Shown: positions 37,311-47,437, counted from the first letter of the stretch. The stretch is 64,000 nucleotides of DNA from Candidatus Acidiferrales bacterium (GCA_030038275.1 JASHPG010000119.1:1-64000); one strand, 5' to 3'. Program-made: numbers and translations. Notes: a model not told the origin generated them from the letters alone.

Positions 37311-38066
37311 TCAATCGCGGCCGGTGAACCACGTTTTCAGCGCGTGGCGAATCACTTGTCCATTGACCGCGGCGATCGATTCCGTGAGCGGAATGCCCTT
37401 GGGACAAACCTTCACGCAATTTTGCGAGTTGTCGCAATCCTGAATGCCTCCCGGACCCATCAACGCATCCAGGCGCTCGCCGGCGTGGAGCTTGCCGGTG
37501 GGATGCATATTGAACAGGCGCACCTGGCTGACGATCGCCGCGCCAACGAATTGCGTGTGTTCGTTGACCTTGGGACAAATTTCCAGGCAATTGCCGCAGC
37601 TTATGCAACGAGCGAGTGGATAGCCTGTCTCCTGCGTGGCCGGAGACATACGAGGGCCTTCGCCAAGGTCGTACGTGCCGTCGATGGGAATCCAACAATG
37701 GGTGCGCTTCAAATCCTCGAACATCTTCGAGCGATCGACCACCAAGTCGCGGACCAGCGGAAACTTGCTGAGCGGTTCGAGCCGGATCGGCTGCTCCAGA
37801 TTATCGACGAGCGCCGAACAGGCCTGCCGCGGCTGGCCGTTGATGAGCATGGCGCAGGCGCCGCAGACTTCCTCGAGGCAATTGGCTTCGTAGCTTACGG
37901 GAGAAGACTCGCGGCCGTCGCGCGTGATGGGACGCTCGGCTATATCGCGCAGGCAGGTGATGACGTTCATATGCGGGCGGTAGCGAAGCTCAAATTCCTC
38001 CCAGCGTACGGGTTCGTCGGGTCGCTGGCGACGCTTAACGCGGACGATGATTTTTTTATCTGGCAT
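37311..38066 (-). CDS. sdhB: Succinate dehydrogenase/fumarate reductase iron-sulfur subunit
   Basis: 251 aa. Cys clusters for three centres: NCLEEVCGACAMLINGQPRQ ([2Fe-2S]), CISCGNCLEICPKVN ([4Fe-4S]) and CDNSQNCVKVCPKGI ([3Fe-4S]). Carries electrons from SdhA to the membrane quinone. Last gene of sdhCAB, 5 bp after sdhA. Confidence 0.96.
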   Translation of the reverse strand: MPDKKIIVRVKRRQRPDEPVRWEEFELRYRPHMNVITCLRDIAERPITRDGRESSPVSYEANCLEEVCGACAMLINGQPRQACSALVDNLEQPIRLEPLSKFPLVRDLVVDRSKMFEDLKRTHCWIPIDGTYDLGEGPRMSPATQETGYPLARCISCGNCLEICPKVNEHTQFVGAAIVSQVRLFNMHPTGKLHAGERLDALMGPGGIQDCDNSQNCVKVCPKGIPLTESIAAVNGQVIRHALKTWFTGRD

Positions 38067-38071
38067 AAAAA

Positions 38072-39856
38072 TTAGCTCGCTGCGGTGTATTTCCTTTCGC
38101 GCGGGGGAATCAACGACGTATCGACGGGCTGGTATTCCAGGCAGATTTTGCCGAGGTTATAGCGGGCGAGGGTGGTCTTCAGCCAATTCGCGTCGTCGCG
38201 CTCGGGAAATTCGGGTTTGTAATGCGCGCCGCGCGTTTCGTTGCGCTCCAAAGCGCCGAGAGCGATCACCTGCGCCAGCACGAGCATATTGCCCAGCTCG
38301 CGAGTAAAATTCAGCGTCTGATTGGACCACTGCGTGCGGTCCTGCAAATTGATTTTCTTATAGCGCTCGCTCAATTCCGCGAGCTTGCCGACAGTCTTCT
38401 TGATATTGGCGTTGTAGCGGATCACGGTGCAGTTCTCGGTCATCACTTCGCCGAGTTCGCGCCAGATCGTGATTGGATTTTCGGTCCCCTGCTGATGCAA
38501 CAAGCCGTCCGTAATATCTTGCTGGCGGGCGCGCTCGCGCTCGAAAACTTCGGCGGACGTGCTCTCGCAACCTTTTTCCAAGTTTCGCGCATAGCGGACG
38601 GCGGATGGCCCAGCAATCATGCCGCCATAGATGCAGGAGACCAGGGAATTCGCTCCCAGGCGGTTCGCGCCGTGATATTGGTACTCGCACTCTCCGGCGG
38701 CAAAAACGCCGGGAATACTCGTGGCTTGCTGCTCGTTATCCACCCACAGTCCGCCCATGGTGTAGTGCATCGCGGGAAAAACCTTCATCGGCTCTTCCCG
38801 CGGATCGGGACCGACGAACTTTTCGTAGATTTCGAGAATGCCTTCCAACTTGCGGTTCAGCACCTCGCGCGGGATGTGCGAAACGTCGAGATAAACCGCG
38901 GGGCCGCCGGGCAGGCCCATTTTCAATTCGAAGACAACTTTGTGAATGGCGCGCGTGGCCACGTCACGCGGCACCAGATTGCCATACTTGGGATACCACT
39001 CTTCGAGGAAATAGAAGCGCTCGTTCTGCGGGATGTCTTTCGCATGGCGCGTATCGCCAGGCTGCTTCGGCACCCAAACGCGGCCACCTTCGCCGCGCGC
39101 CGATTCGCTCATCAAGCGGCATTTGTCTTCGCCAGGAATCGCCGTGGGATGCACCTGAATGAATTCGCCATTTGCGTACCAGGCTCCCTGTTGGAAAAGC
39201 GCCGACTGCGCGGAGCCAGTGCAAACGACGGAGTTCGTCGAGCGGCCGAAGATCGCGCCGATGCCACCGGTGCAGAAAATAACGGCGTCCGCCGGGAACG
39301 TGCGCACGTCCATGGTGCGCAAATTCATGGCGCAGATGCCACGGGCGATGCCGGCGTCGTCGAGGACCGCCGAGAGGAACGTCCAGCCCTCGAATTTATT
39401 CACGCGGTCGATGGACTCGTGGCGGCGGACCTGCTCGTCCAGCGCATATAGCAACTGCTGGCCGGTGGTGGCTCCGGCGAATGCCGTGCGGTGATGCAGC
39501 GTGCCGCCGAAGCGACGAAAATCGAGCAGGCCTTCCGGCGTGCGATTGAACATTACCCCCATGCGGTCGAGCAGATCGATGATCGCAGGCGCGGCCTCGC
39601 ACATGTTTTTTACCAGGCCCTGATTGGCCAGAAAGTCTCCGCCGTAAACGGTGTCGTCAAAATGGATCCACGGCGAGTCGCCTTCGCCCTTCAAATTTTT
39701 CGCCGCGTTGATGCCGCCCTGCGCACAAACGGAGTGCGAACGCTTCACCGGCACGATGGAAAAGAGATCGACGGGAACGCCGAGCTCGGCGACGCGAATC
39801 GTCGCCATCAAGCCCGCAAGTCCGCCGCCGACGATGATGATCTTCGGCTGTCTCAT
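38072..39856 (-). CDS. sdhA: Succinate dehydrogenase/fumarate reductase flavoprotein subunit
   Basis: 594 aa from the ATG at 39856. An open frame continues 471 bp upstream but only as a shadow of sdhC. FAD motif IIIVGGGLAGLMATIRVAEL; covalent flavin His in KRSHSVCAQGGINAA; active-site segments HPTAIPGEDKCRLMSESARG and FFAAGECEYQYHGANRLGAN-type (here VFAAGECEYQYHGANRLG). It overlaps sdhC by 4 bp. Oxidises succinate to fumarate. Confidence 0.97.
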   Translation of the reverse strand: MRQPKIIIVGGGLAGLMATIRVAELGVPVDLFSIVPVKRSHSVCAQGGINAAKNLKGEGDSPWIHFDDTVYGGDFLANQGLVKNMCEAAPAIIDLLDRMGVMFNRTPEGLLDFRRFGGTLHHRTAFAGATTGQQLLYALDEQVRRHESIDRVNKFEGWTFLSAVLDDAGIARGICAMNLRTMDVRTFPADAVIFCTGGIGAIFGRSTNSVVCTGSAQSALFQQGAWYANGEFIQVHPTAIPGEDKCRLMSESARGEGGRVWVPKQPGDTRHAKDIPQNERFYFLEEWYPKYGNLVPRDVATRAIHKVVFELKMGLPGGPAVYLDVSHIPREVLNRKLEGILEIYEKFVGPDPREEPMKVFPAMHYTMGGLWVDNEQQATSIPGVFAAGECEYQYHGANRLGANSLVSCIYGGMIAGPSAVRYARNLEKGCESTSAEVFERERARQQDITDGLLHQQGTENPITIWRELGEVMTENCTVIRYNANIKKTVGKLAELSERYKKINLQDRTQWSNQTLNFTRELGNMLVLAQVIALGALERNETRGAHYKPEFPERDDANWLKTTLARYNLGKICLEYQPVDTSLIPPRERKYTAAS

Positions 39857-40500
39857 AGATAGGTGTCGAAAGGCGTCCAATGGAAGCGGAAGCCGGCGAT
39901 TATCGCGAGACCAATCACCGCGAACACGACGGCCACTAACGCGCCGAACCAACCGGCGGCGCGCTGCGATTCGGGAGTGACCGCGAAACCCCACTTGCAG
40001 GCGAAATTCCACACGCCGTTGCCGAGGTGAAACGAGGCGGCCAGGATTCCGATGGCGTAGATCGCGACGATCCAGGGATTCGCCATGTAATGGGCGATAT
40101 CGGTGTAGGTGGTTTTGCCGTGGCTCAGAAAGCGAACGGTCCAGACGTGATAGCCGATGAACGCAAAGACGATGATGCCGGTCCAGCGTTGCAGCACGTA
40201 CAGCCAGTTGGCCATCCACGGGTGACCGATGACGTTGGCTTTGCCGTTCCACCAGATGTAAATGCCGTAGCAGCCGTGAAAGAGGATAGGCAGCCAGATC
40301 AGAAGAAACTCGATCGGGAGGCGCCACGGCACCGTTTCCAGCTTCGAGGCGATGTAGTTGTACTTGCCGGGACTGACCAGCGCGTAACTGTTTTCGAAAA
40401 AATGTTCCGCCAAATACGCGCCGATGGGAACGATGCCGCTGAGAGACTGAAGTTTATCGAGAAAAAAGCTGGTCCGGGTCACACCGACTGCAGATGCCAT
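39853..40500 (-). CDS. sdhC: Succinate dehydrogenase cytochrome b558 subunit
   Basis: 215 aa with five membrane helices, matching the single-subunit type-B anchor of Bacillus. Possible haem His residues occur in LAEHFFENSYALV, ILFHGCYGIYIW, IGYHVWTVRFLS and SFHLGNGVWNFACKWG. First gene of the sdhCAB operon, overlapping sdhA by 4 bp. Passes electrons to quinone. Confidence 0.94.
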   Translation of the reverse strand: MASAVGVTRTSFFLDKLQSLSGIVPIGAYLAEHFFENSYALVSPGKYNYIASKLETVPWRLPIEFLLIWLPILFHGCYGIYIWWNGKANVIGHPWMANWLYVLQRWTGIIVFAFIGYHVWTVRFLSHGKTTYTDIAHYMANPWIVAIYAIGILAASFHLGNGVWNFACKWGFAVTPESQRAAGWFGALVAVVFAVIGLAIIAGFRFHWTPFDTYL

Positions 40501-40814
40501 GCACGCTCCGAGATAGGACTCCTCGCGCAGCGAGTGGTTATGAACGCTTTTTCTTGATTTCGCCGGCTGCGCTGGTGAAAAAATTGCGTCAACGAATGCT
40601 ACATTGCAGTATAGGCGACGCGAAGACGATTCGCAAGGCGCGCGCGCCGGTTTCGTGCGAAACCGCTGAAATGCAGGTTCACGAATGCCCGCCAGAAGGA
40701 CTGCGAAACCATTCCCCGGGCCCCGTTACCGCGGAAATTCCTTGGCGGTTTAGGAAAAATTCGCCGAACAAATTGTGATAGACTCCGCCCGAAAACTTCC
40801 GAATTCCCTATCGA

Positions 40815-41351
40815 ATGGCCGGCGAATATATCGGCGAATTGAAAAAGTGGATCAGCGAACTGGCGCGCGTGGGCGCCGAGGGCGATGAGGTGCGGCTGAA
40901 CCGCGCCGTGGAGTTGATCGCCAAAAATTTCGGCGTGCGGCCGCACGAAGTGGCGATCCTGGGTCTCACGGCGAGCGAGCGCGCGCTGCGTTTCCTGGCT
41001 CCCGACAATCTCCGCCCCATCGGAGAAATTCCCCTAACCAGCGTCAATTCGCTGGCGGTGCGGTCGGCGCGCGACCGGCGGCCCGAAGTGGTGAATCATT
41101 TCGCGATGGTGCCGCACGCCTCGGTTTTCGAGGGCGTGCCGCTTGGCGAAGAAGGGCGCGCGGAACCGATCCAGAAAATCATGAGCGCGCCGATCATGCT
41201 GGGCACTCGCGTCGTGGGCGTTGTGCAGGTCTCGCGAAAGGCGCGGGAAGGCTCGGACGCGGGACCGGACTTCACGCAGGCGCAGTTGCGCGAACTTTCC
41301 GTGGTCTGCGACGCGCTGGCGCCGTGCGTTATCCTTTGCCGCAACACGTGA
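40815..41351 (+). CDS. GAF domain protein
   Basis: 178 aa. An N-terminal helix (GELKKWISELARVGAEGDEV) leads into one GAF-like fold (EVAILGLTASERALRFLAPD, IMSAPIMLGTRVVGVVQVSR, FTQAQLRELSVVCDALAP). No output domain, so it may bind a small ligand and act on a partner. Divergent from sdhC. Function unknown. Confidence 0.78.
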   Translation: MAGEYIGELKKWISELARVGAEGDEVRLNRAVELIAKNFGVRPHEVAILGLTASERALRFLAPDNLRPIGEIPLTSVNSLAVRSARDRRPEVVNHFAMVPHASVFEGVPLGEEGRAEPIQKIMSAPIMLGTRVVGVVQVSRKAREGSDAGPDFTQAQLRELSVVCDALAPCVILCRNT

Positions 41352-41529
41352 CCGACGGCTCGCTGCTCGCCATGCTGCAGGGTTGCGAAAGCATCAACCA
41401 TGCCGGAAAGTAACGCGGGAGCAACGATGCGGCGCGAATAATCATTGACATCATTCAGGCTGCTTGTTAATTTTCAAACGCTCCTTTTCCCAGTCAAAGC
41501 TACGGAGGCACCGCAACCCGGCTCAACAC

Positions 41530-42087
41530 ATGGCGTTTGTCGCGAAGAAGATTTTTCTCACCAAGGGAGTCGGAAAGCACCGCGAGCGCCTGTCGAGCTT
41601 CGAGCTGGCGCTGCGCAACGCAGGAATCGCCGCGTGCAACATCGTCCGCGTCTCGTCGATTTTTCCCCCGCATTGCAAATTGATTTCGCGCGCCGAGGGG
41701 CTAAAGCATCTGAAGCCTGGGCAGGTGGCGTTCACGGTGATCAGCGAAAATCAGACGCGCGAGCCGCACCGGCTGATCGCCGCGGGCGTCGGCCTGGCGC
41801 TGCCGGGCGACAAATCGATGTACGGCTATCTTTCGGAGCACCACTCGTTCGGCGAGACGGAAGAAGTGGCCGGCGAATACGCCGAAGAACTCGCCGCGGA
41901 GATGCTGGCGACCACGCTGAACGTCGAGTTTGACCCGGATTTGTCGTGGGATGAGAAGAAAGAGGTGTACCGCATCTCGAATAAAATCGTCCGCACGATG
42001 AATATTACGCAGTCAGCCGTGGGAGATAAGCGCGGCCTGTGGACCACGGTGCTCGCCGCTGCCATCCTGCTCGGCGACGACGATTAG
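41530..42087 (+). CDS. pdaD: Pyruvoyl-dependent arginine decarboxylase
   Basis: 185 aa from the ATG at 41530; the 66 bp of open frame upstream are unlike the family. The self-cleavage site is [15 protein letters not shown]: the chain would break between Ser42 and Ser43, leaving a pyruvoyl group on the second. [20 protein letters not shown] and the Glu-rich [15 protein letters not shown] complete the match. Produces agmatine from arginine. It faces a deoxyhypusine-synthase-like gene on the other strand, 74 bp away. Confidence 0.93.
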   Translation: MAFVAKKIFLTKGVGKHRERLSSFELALRNAGIAACNIVRVSSIFPPHCKLISRAEGLKHLKPGQVAFTVISENQTREPHRLIAAGVGLALPGDKSMYGYLSEHHSFGETEEVAGEYAEELAAEMLATTLNVEFDPDLSWDEKKEVYRISNKIVRTMNITQSAVGDKRGLWTTVLAAAILLGDDD

Positions 42088-42161
42088 TTCCCTGCTCCTC
42101 GCAAGAAACACCCTACAATTCGTGGTCCTGCCCCTACGCGCAGCATGGGGCAATCGCGGAA

Positions 42162-43232
42162 TTACTTGCCGCGCTTTTTCAAATAGCCAATCCGCTGCAA
42201 AACGGCGCCGACGATAAGCGGCAGAGCGACCGTAGCATCGTCGAAAACTTCCGCGAACTTGCCGCCTTCCTCCGGAGGAACGAACTTGCCCCAGGAAACG
42301 GCTTCCGTGTACGTACTCCCGGAAAGTCCGCCCCAGCTTACCGGCTCGGGGCAGATGCGGACGCCGTAGTTGTAACGTTTTAGCGGCAATTTTTCATACC
42401 CGCGCCGCGCGAGAAGCTCGGCGTAAACGCCAAATTGCTGCGCCCAGTTTCGGGGGACTCCGCCGCCGATAGTGAAAATGCCCATGCGCTTGGTGGCGAG
42501 CATCGTGGAAGCGTAGTGCTCGAAATCGTCGAAGCCGTCGAAAACGAGCGGCGGTTTCCCGGACATCTTGCGCTGGCGCTGATGGAGCGCGAAGTCGATG
42601 CCCAGCTCCGAGTCCGTGAACGCCGGCACGAACACCGGCACATTTTTCTCCGCGCAGCTCTTCAAAATGCCGCGGCCCTTGGCATTCTTCCGCAGGTATT
42701 CGCCGATTCGCTTGTGCAAACGCCAACTGGAGACAGTTTCGCGCGGTTCCCATCCGTCGAGGACGTGATCGACCACTTCCTCCACATGATCCAGATTCAA
42801 CTCCGGCTCCAGCGAATCGTACACACGGTTGTACCCGGCAAAGAACAGCTCGCGATCATCCATTTTCGGGTCGTAACGGAAATGCGAGCGGCCGGTGGCT
42901 TCCACCAGGCCATGCGCCATCAGCGCGCCGGTGGACACGATGGCCTTCACCACGCCTGAATCGACCAGATCGCAGAAAACCAATCCCATTTTTCCGACGG
43001 TCAGAGCGCCCGAAAGCGTCATGACGACGAAGCAATCCTTATCGCGCGCCATCGCCTCCAGCACATCCGCCGCGTCGCCGATTTGCCTCGCTGTGAACGC
43101 CGTCTCGCCCATGGCGCGCACCAGATCGTCGATCGTGTCGATCTTCGAGAAGTCCAGCGGGTAGATGGGAGTCAGGCGGTCCTTCACCGGATCGTGCAGG
43201 ATTCGCCCCGTGGCGCCCTTTTTACTCGGCAT
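42162..43232 (-). CDS. Deoxyhypusine synthase-like protein
   Basis: 356 aa. DHS family features: MTLSGALTVGKMGLVFCDLV, VVKAIVSTGALMAHGLVEAT, FTIGGGVPRNWAQQFG and TEAVSWGKFVPPEEGGKF, where Lys316 is the position of the imino-forming catalytic Lys. Bacteria lack eIF5A, so bacterial members act on polyamines, for example as homospermidine or spermidine-forming enzymes; the exact product is inferred. The neighbouring pdaD supports a polyamine role. Confidence 0.9.
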   Translation of the reverse strand: MPSKKGATGRILHDPVKDRLTPIYPLDFSKIDTIDDLVRAMGETAFTARQIGDAADVLEAMARDKDCFVVMTLSGALTVGKMGLVFCDLVDSGVVKAIVSTGALMAHGLVEATGRSHFRYDPKMDDRELFFAGYNRVYDSLEPELNLDHVEEVVDHVLDGWEPRETVSSWRLHKRIGEYLRKNAKGRGILKSCAEKNVPVFVPAFTDSELGIDFALHQRQRKMSGKPPLVFDGFDDFEHYASTMLATKRMGIFTIGGGVPRNWAQQFGVYAELLARRGYEKLPLKRYNYGVRICPEPVSWGGLSGSTYTEAVSWGKFVPPEEGGKFAEVFDDATVALPLIVGAVLQRIGYLKKRGK

Positions 43233-43582
43233 TCGGCGTTCCTCGTTAGGTAGAAAGTTAAGTTATGTCGTCCCGCCGGAAGCGAAATCGATCGCAAGAT
43301 TCGCTTTAGCGCGCCTCATTGATAGTACAGATCAGCCGGGAAACGAAAGAATATTTTGGAAAAATTTGAAAAGTTCCACGGTTCGCTGCGCGTGATATCC
43401 GTCAGCAGGAACTCGCCTCTATTCGCGGCGAATACCTAAGCCCGCGGATGGTATTGCCAGGCAGCAACTCTCGCGCCTGCCGTGCGGAAATGTGGGTGGA
43501 GGAAAAGCGCTCGCTTGCGGCCACAGCGCCGTGCGAAACTCTTACGAACTATTTTGAAGTCGCACTCCGGGAGACGGACTCA
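43233..43582. other. Gene-free stretch
   Basis: 350 bp upstream of the GlsB-like gene on one side and the DHS-like gene on the other. I see no gene and no recognised RNA or repeat, only likely promoters for the two divergent genes. Confidence 0.5.
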
Positions 43583-43894
43583 ATGAATTTGTTCGCTGCT
43601 GTCGCGCCGCGGAACCATGTATGGCTTGTGGGGATATCCCTGCATGGATTTCTCGCGTGGGTAATCATCGGACTGGTGGCCGGATGGATCGCCGGCGTAA
43701 TCACGCGCGGACGCGGCTTCGGTTGCCTTGTCGATATCGTCCTGGGGCTGATCGGCGCCGTGATCGGCGGCTGGATTTTCACACGCCTAGGAATTTCCGC
43801 GTTCGGCTTCTGGCCGAGCTTGGCCGCCGCAACGGTAGGCGCCGTGGTGCTCGTGGCTATCGGGCGCCTGTTCGCGGGCGGCTCTTCAAAGTGA
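43583..43894 (+). CDS. GlsB/YeaQ/YmgE family stress-response membrane protein
   Basis: 103 aa. Start at 43583 with GGGAG upstream. Three helices with the family pattern LAWVIIGLVAGWIAGVITRG, DIVLGLIGAVIGGWIFTRLG and ATVGAVVLVAIGRLF. Members are small inner-membrane proteins induced by stress; mechanism unknown. Converges with cdsA. Confidence 0.9.
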   Translation: MNLFAAVAPRNHVWLVGISLHGFLAWVIIGLVAGWIAGVITRGRGFGCLVDIVLGLIGAVIGGWIFTRLGISAFGFWPSLAAATVGAVVLVAIGRLFAGGSSK

Positions 43895-43901
43895 ATTTCC
43901 G

Positions 43902-44759
43902 CTAACGCATCGCCAGCCACTGGCAGGCAGCCCATACCACAGGACTGGCCAGAATTAAGCTGTCGATGCGATCCAACATGCCGCCGTGGCCAGGCAGCAA
44001 GCTACCGGAATCCTTCACGTTTGCCGCGCGCTTATACGCCGATTCCAGCAGATCGCCGATTTGCCCGGCAACGTTCGCAACCGCTGCGATTGCCACCAGC
44101 GTCCAGATGTCAATTCGCAGCCAATAAGAAAATCCCACTGCTACTAAAACCGACCCAACCAGGTTCGCGGTGGCGCCTTCCCACGTCTTCTTCGGGCTCA
44201 GCGCAGGCGCCATGGGAAGCCGGCCAACCGCTTTCCCTGTGAAGTACGCGAACGTGTCGCCCACCCAAATGAGCACAAGCGTGAACAGGATCAGCGCGCG
44301 GCCTGTCTCGCTGATTTCGTCCAGACGAACGAGATAGCTGAACGGGAACGCCACGAGCAAAAGTCCAGCCGAACCGATCGCGATGGCCGGCAACGATTCG
44401 CGTAACGGGCGGCGCATCGCCAGCACGATCACCGCCGCGCCAAAAACGTAAATCAAGAAGATGGCTTCGACGGAAATTGCGCCCACGGCGTGCACTTGCA
44501 CGATCGACACGCCGTGGCCGAAAGGATGCGTTTCAACGAGCCCCTCCGTATATTGCGCGTAGAAAAGTCCCGCCGCGCAAAGCAGCGTCCATTTGCGGAA
44601 ACCACGCAGGCCGGCTTGGTCGCCGAGATCGAGAAATTCCACGAGGGCCAGCAGCGCGACGATCGCCGCGAATACAGCCAGCAGCCAGGATGGTCCCCAC
44701 CAAACCGGCACAACAACCAGGGGAATCAGGACGCAAGCCGTTAGAATGCGCGCGAGCAT
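43902..44759 (-). CDS. cdsA: Phosphatidate cytidylyltransferase
   Basis: 285 aa with about eight membrane helices. The CdsA signature near the C terminus is present: SAYKRAANVKDSGSLLPGHG followed by GMLDRIDSLILASPV. Makes CDP-diacylglycerol from phosphatidate and CTP. It follows uppS by 6 bp, the usual uppS-cdsA pair. Confidence 0.95.
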   Translation of the reverse strand: MLARILTACVLIPLVVVPVWWGPSWLLAVFAAIVALLALVEFLDLGDQAGLRGFRKWTLLCAAGLFYAQYTEGLVETHPFGHGVSIVQVHAVGAISVEAIFLIYVFGAAVIVLAMRRPLRESLPAIAIGSAGLLLVAFPFSYLVRLDEISETGRALILFTLVLIWVGDTFAYFTGKAVGRLPMAPALSPKKTWEGATANLVGSVLVAVGFSYWLRIDIWTLVAIAAVANVAGQIGDLLESAYKRAANVKDSGSLLPGHGGMLDRIDSLILASPVVWAACQWLAMR

Positions 44760-44765
44760 CTGGCG

Positions 44766-45656
44766 TCAGGACCGCCCCTGCCGCGCCGCGCGCGCCGGCT
44801 CTCCTTGCCGTGCGCGAGATTCAGGAGCGGCCCGCCTGCTTTCTGCATCGTCCGTCGCCTCGCGGTTGCGCTCGGAGGATTGGCTAGGGCCTAGCCCACC
44901 GTAGCGACGCTCACGCTTTTGATAATCGAGGAACGCTTCCAGCAGGCGCGCCCGCGAAAAGTCAGGCCACAACGTCTCCGTCACGTAAATTTCCGCGTAA
45001 GCGATCTGCCACAGCAGAAAGTTGCTGACGCGCATTTCTCCGCTGGTGCGAATCAGCAGATCGGGATCGGGCAGGCCAGCAGTGTAAAGATGATCGGAGA
45101 TGGCTTGCTCGCCGGCGCGAAAATCGGACGCATTCCCGGCGCGGGCTTGGTCGAGCAGAGCGTTAAACGCGTCGGCCAGCTCAGCGCGGCCGCCATAATT
45201 CAGCGCCACCACCAATTTCATGCCGGTATTGCGCGCGGTCAGGCTCATCGCCTCGTCGATGTCGTTCTGAACGCCTGGCGGGAGCTCGCTATGGCGACCA
45301 ATAAATCGCATCTGAATATTGTTCTTTTGCAACGACGGCAACTCGCGCTTCAAGTATTGGCGCAATAGCCGCATCAGAAAATCGACTTCCGCCTCCGGGC
45401 GGCGCCAATTTTCCAGCGAAAAGGCATAGAGCGTAAGACACGGCAGGTGCAGCCGCGCGCATGTTTCGATCACCTCGCGCGCCGTTTTCACACCCGCTCG
45501 ATGCCCCGCGATGCGAGGCAAATGGCGTCGGCCCGCCCAGCGGCCGTTGCCATCCATGATGATCGCCACATGATTCGGCAACCGCTTGGGATCGAGCTTT
45601 TCAAGCAGCGCCGCTTCCTCGCGGCCCGAAGCTTTCAGCAATTCAGATGATTTCAC
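44766..45656 (-). CDS. uppS: Isoprenyl transferase (undecaprenyl diphosphate synthase)
   Basis: 296 aa. Signature HVAIIMDGNGRWAGRRHLPR with the catalytic Asp, AGVKTAREVIETCARL, LYAFSLENWRRPEAEV and the C-terminal PDPDLLIRTSGEMRVSNFLL, WPDFSRARLLEAFLDYQKRE. The last 40 residues are an extra Arg/Glu-rich tail. Makes the C55 carrier for peptidoglycan and glycan synthesis. Cotranscribed with cdsA. Confidence 0.96.
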   Translation of the reverse strand: MKSSELLKASGREEAALLEKLDPKRLPNHVAIIMDGNGRWAGRRHLPRIAGHRAGVKTAREVIETCARLHLPCLTLYAFSLENWRRPEAEVDFLMRLLRQYLKRELPSLQKNNIQMRFIGRHSELPPGVQNDIDEAMSLTARNTGMKLVVALNYGGRAELADAFNALLDQARAGNASDFRAGEQAISDHLYTAGLPDPDLLIRTSGEMRVSNFLLWQIAYAEIYVTETLWPDFSRARLLEAFLDYQKRERRYGGLGPSQSSERNREATDDAESRRAAPESRARQGEPARAARQGRS

Positions 45657-45884
45657 AGGAAGACGCTCGTCGTACCCCCGAGACGGACTCTTCTAGTCCG
45701 CTGGGGCAGCAGAAAAGCGCACGAGCGAAGCTAGCATAGCAGGATGTTGGGGCGCAAACCGACTATTCCGCGGTTGCCGCGTCCGAAACGGCTGGGATTT
45801 GATGGTTTTTCGCGCTCGCCGCCACGACTTCCAGTTACTGTAGCGCCAGGTGCGGCGATAAAAGCCTGTTGATGCATTAACAAT

Positions 45885-46553
45885 TCACCGTCGATCAGCG
45901 GCCAAATGGCGCACATCACGACCAGCCACCATGTAGATAACGTCCTCGGCGATGTTCGTGGCGTGGTCGCCGATACGTTCGAGATTCTTTGTGATGAGGA
46001 TGAGCTCGAAGGCTGGGAAAACCACCGCAGAATTTTCCATCATATAGGTGAGGAGTTCCCGAAAAATCTGATCGCGCAAATGATCGACTTCATCGTCGCG
46101 CAGCAAAACAGATTTAGCGAGGTCGGCGTCGCCGTGAACTAGGGCATTCAGACTCTCGCGAACCATTCCCTCGGCCAGCTCGCTCATCCGTGGCAAATCG
46201 ACGTAAGGCTTGACTTGAGGGTGACGAAGGATCCGCAGCGCAGATTGGGCGATATTAACAGCCTGATCGCCGATGCGTTCAAGATCGCTGTTTATGCGCG
46301 ACGCACAAAGAACAAACCGCAAGTCAACGGCCATGGGAGCCTGCAGAGCTAGAAGCTGCATCACGCGATCGTCAATTTCGATCTGCATTTCGTTTATAGC
46401 CGGCTCTTCTTCGAGAACGCGATTGGCCAGATTTTCGTCCTTCTCAAAAACCGCCTGTACCGACTGGTGGACGGCGCGCTCTGCAAGGCCCGCCATCATC
46501 AATAGGCGCTCTTTCAAGTCTCCCAAATCGTGTTCGAAGTGCCGTTCCATCAA
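45885..46553 (-). CDS. phoU: Phosphate signalling protein PhoU
   Basis: 222 aa, two three-helix bundles with the metal-binding PhoU repeats: EIDDRVMQLLALQAPMAVDL, SDLERIGDQAVNIAQSA and ILITKNLERIGDHATNIAED. Last gene of the Pst operon, 29 bp after pstB. Represses PhoR when phosphate is plentiful. A second PhoU-like gene lies at 50718-51413. Confidence 0.94.
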   Translation of the reverse strand: MMERHFEHDLGDLKERLLMMAGLAERAVHQSVQAVFEKDENLANRVLEEEPAINEMQIEIDDRVMQLLALQAPMAVDLRFVLCASRINSDLERIGDQAVNIAQSALRILRHPQVKPYVDLPRMSELAEGMVRESLNALVHGDADLAKSVLLRDDEVDHLRDQIFRELLTYMMENSAVVFPAFELILITKNLERIGDHATNIAEDVIYMVAGRDVRHLAADRR

Positions 46554-46582
46554 AGCTCCTGGAATTCACATTCGATGATCGT

Positions 46583-47422
46583 TCATCCGAACCGGCCCGT
46601 GATGTATGCCTCCGTGCGCGGATCGGACGGCGTTGTGAATAGCTTTCTCGTCGATTGGTATTCGACGAGCTGCCCATCCAACAGAAATGCGGTGAAATCG
46701 CTGGCTCGCGCCGCCTGTTGCATGTTGTGCGTGACGATGACGATCGTGCACGAGGATTTCAACTGAAAGAGCAGCTCCTCGATTTTGGCGGTCGTAATCG
46801 GGTCAAGCGCCGAGCAAGGTTCATCCAGCAAGAGAACCTCAGGGTTCACGGCCAGCGCGCGAGCGATACATAGCCGCTGTTGCTGCCCACCCGAAAGGGC
46901 GTATGCGGACTTGTGAAGCTGGCCTTTCACTTCATCCCACAGAGCGGCCCGCCGCAAACTGTGCTCGACCGCCTCCGAGAGGCTATCGTGATGTCCGTTG
47001 ATCCGCAGCCCGTACGCGACGTTGTCGAAAATAGACTTCGGGAAAGGATTTGGCCGCTGAAATACCATACCGACGCGACGGCGCAATTTCACAACATCCA
47101 TGCGGAAAACATTCTCATTATCGAGCAGGATTTCGCCCTCTACCTGCGTGCCGCGCACAACTTCCGTCATACGGTTTAAGGAACGCAGGAACGTGGACTT
47201 GCCGCAGCCTGACGGGCCAATTAATGCCGTGACGACATTGGCGAAGACGTCTAAATCAACTCCGTGCAGAACCTCTTTAGCGCCATAAGAGACTTTCAAA
47301 TTGGAGATTTTGAATTGCGGCTTTATCGTCCCTATCGGTAATTCGACCAGCGGAATATCCTTCTGTCCAAGGTGCACGGGCTCCAGATTTTGATGTTTCT
47401 GCACAATGGATGCTCCATTCAT
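46583..47422 (-). CDS. pstB: Phosphate ABC transporter ATP-binding protein
   Basis: 279 aa. Walker [17 protein letters not shown] (from residue 69), signature [17 protein letters not shown], Walker [14 protein letters not shown], and [20 protein letters not shown] typical of PstB. About 35 extra residues precede the ABC core. Drives phosphate import with PstC and PstA. Confidence 0.96.
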   Translation of the reverse strand: MNGASIVQKHQNLEPVHLGQKDIPLVELPIGTIKPQFKISNLKVSYGAKEVLHGVDLDVFANVVTALIGPSGCGKSTFLRSLNRMTEVVRGTQVEGEILLDNENVFRMDVVKLRRRVGMVFQRPNPFPKSIFDNVAYGLRINGHHDSLSEAVEHSLRRAALWDEVKGQLHKSAYALSGGQQQRLCIARALAVNPEVLLLDEPCSALDPITTAKIEELLFQLKSSCTIVIVTHNMQQAARASDFTAFLLDGQLVEYQSTRKLFTTPSDPRTEAYITGRFG

Positions 47423-47437
47423 GTTCGCCTTCCGCTT

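Noticed and set aside
39857..40327. A 157-residue N-terminal extension of SdhA
   Set aside because: It is an out-of-frame shadow of sdhC. The FAD-binding start of SdhA begins at the ATG at 39856.
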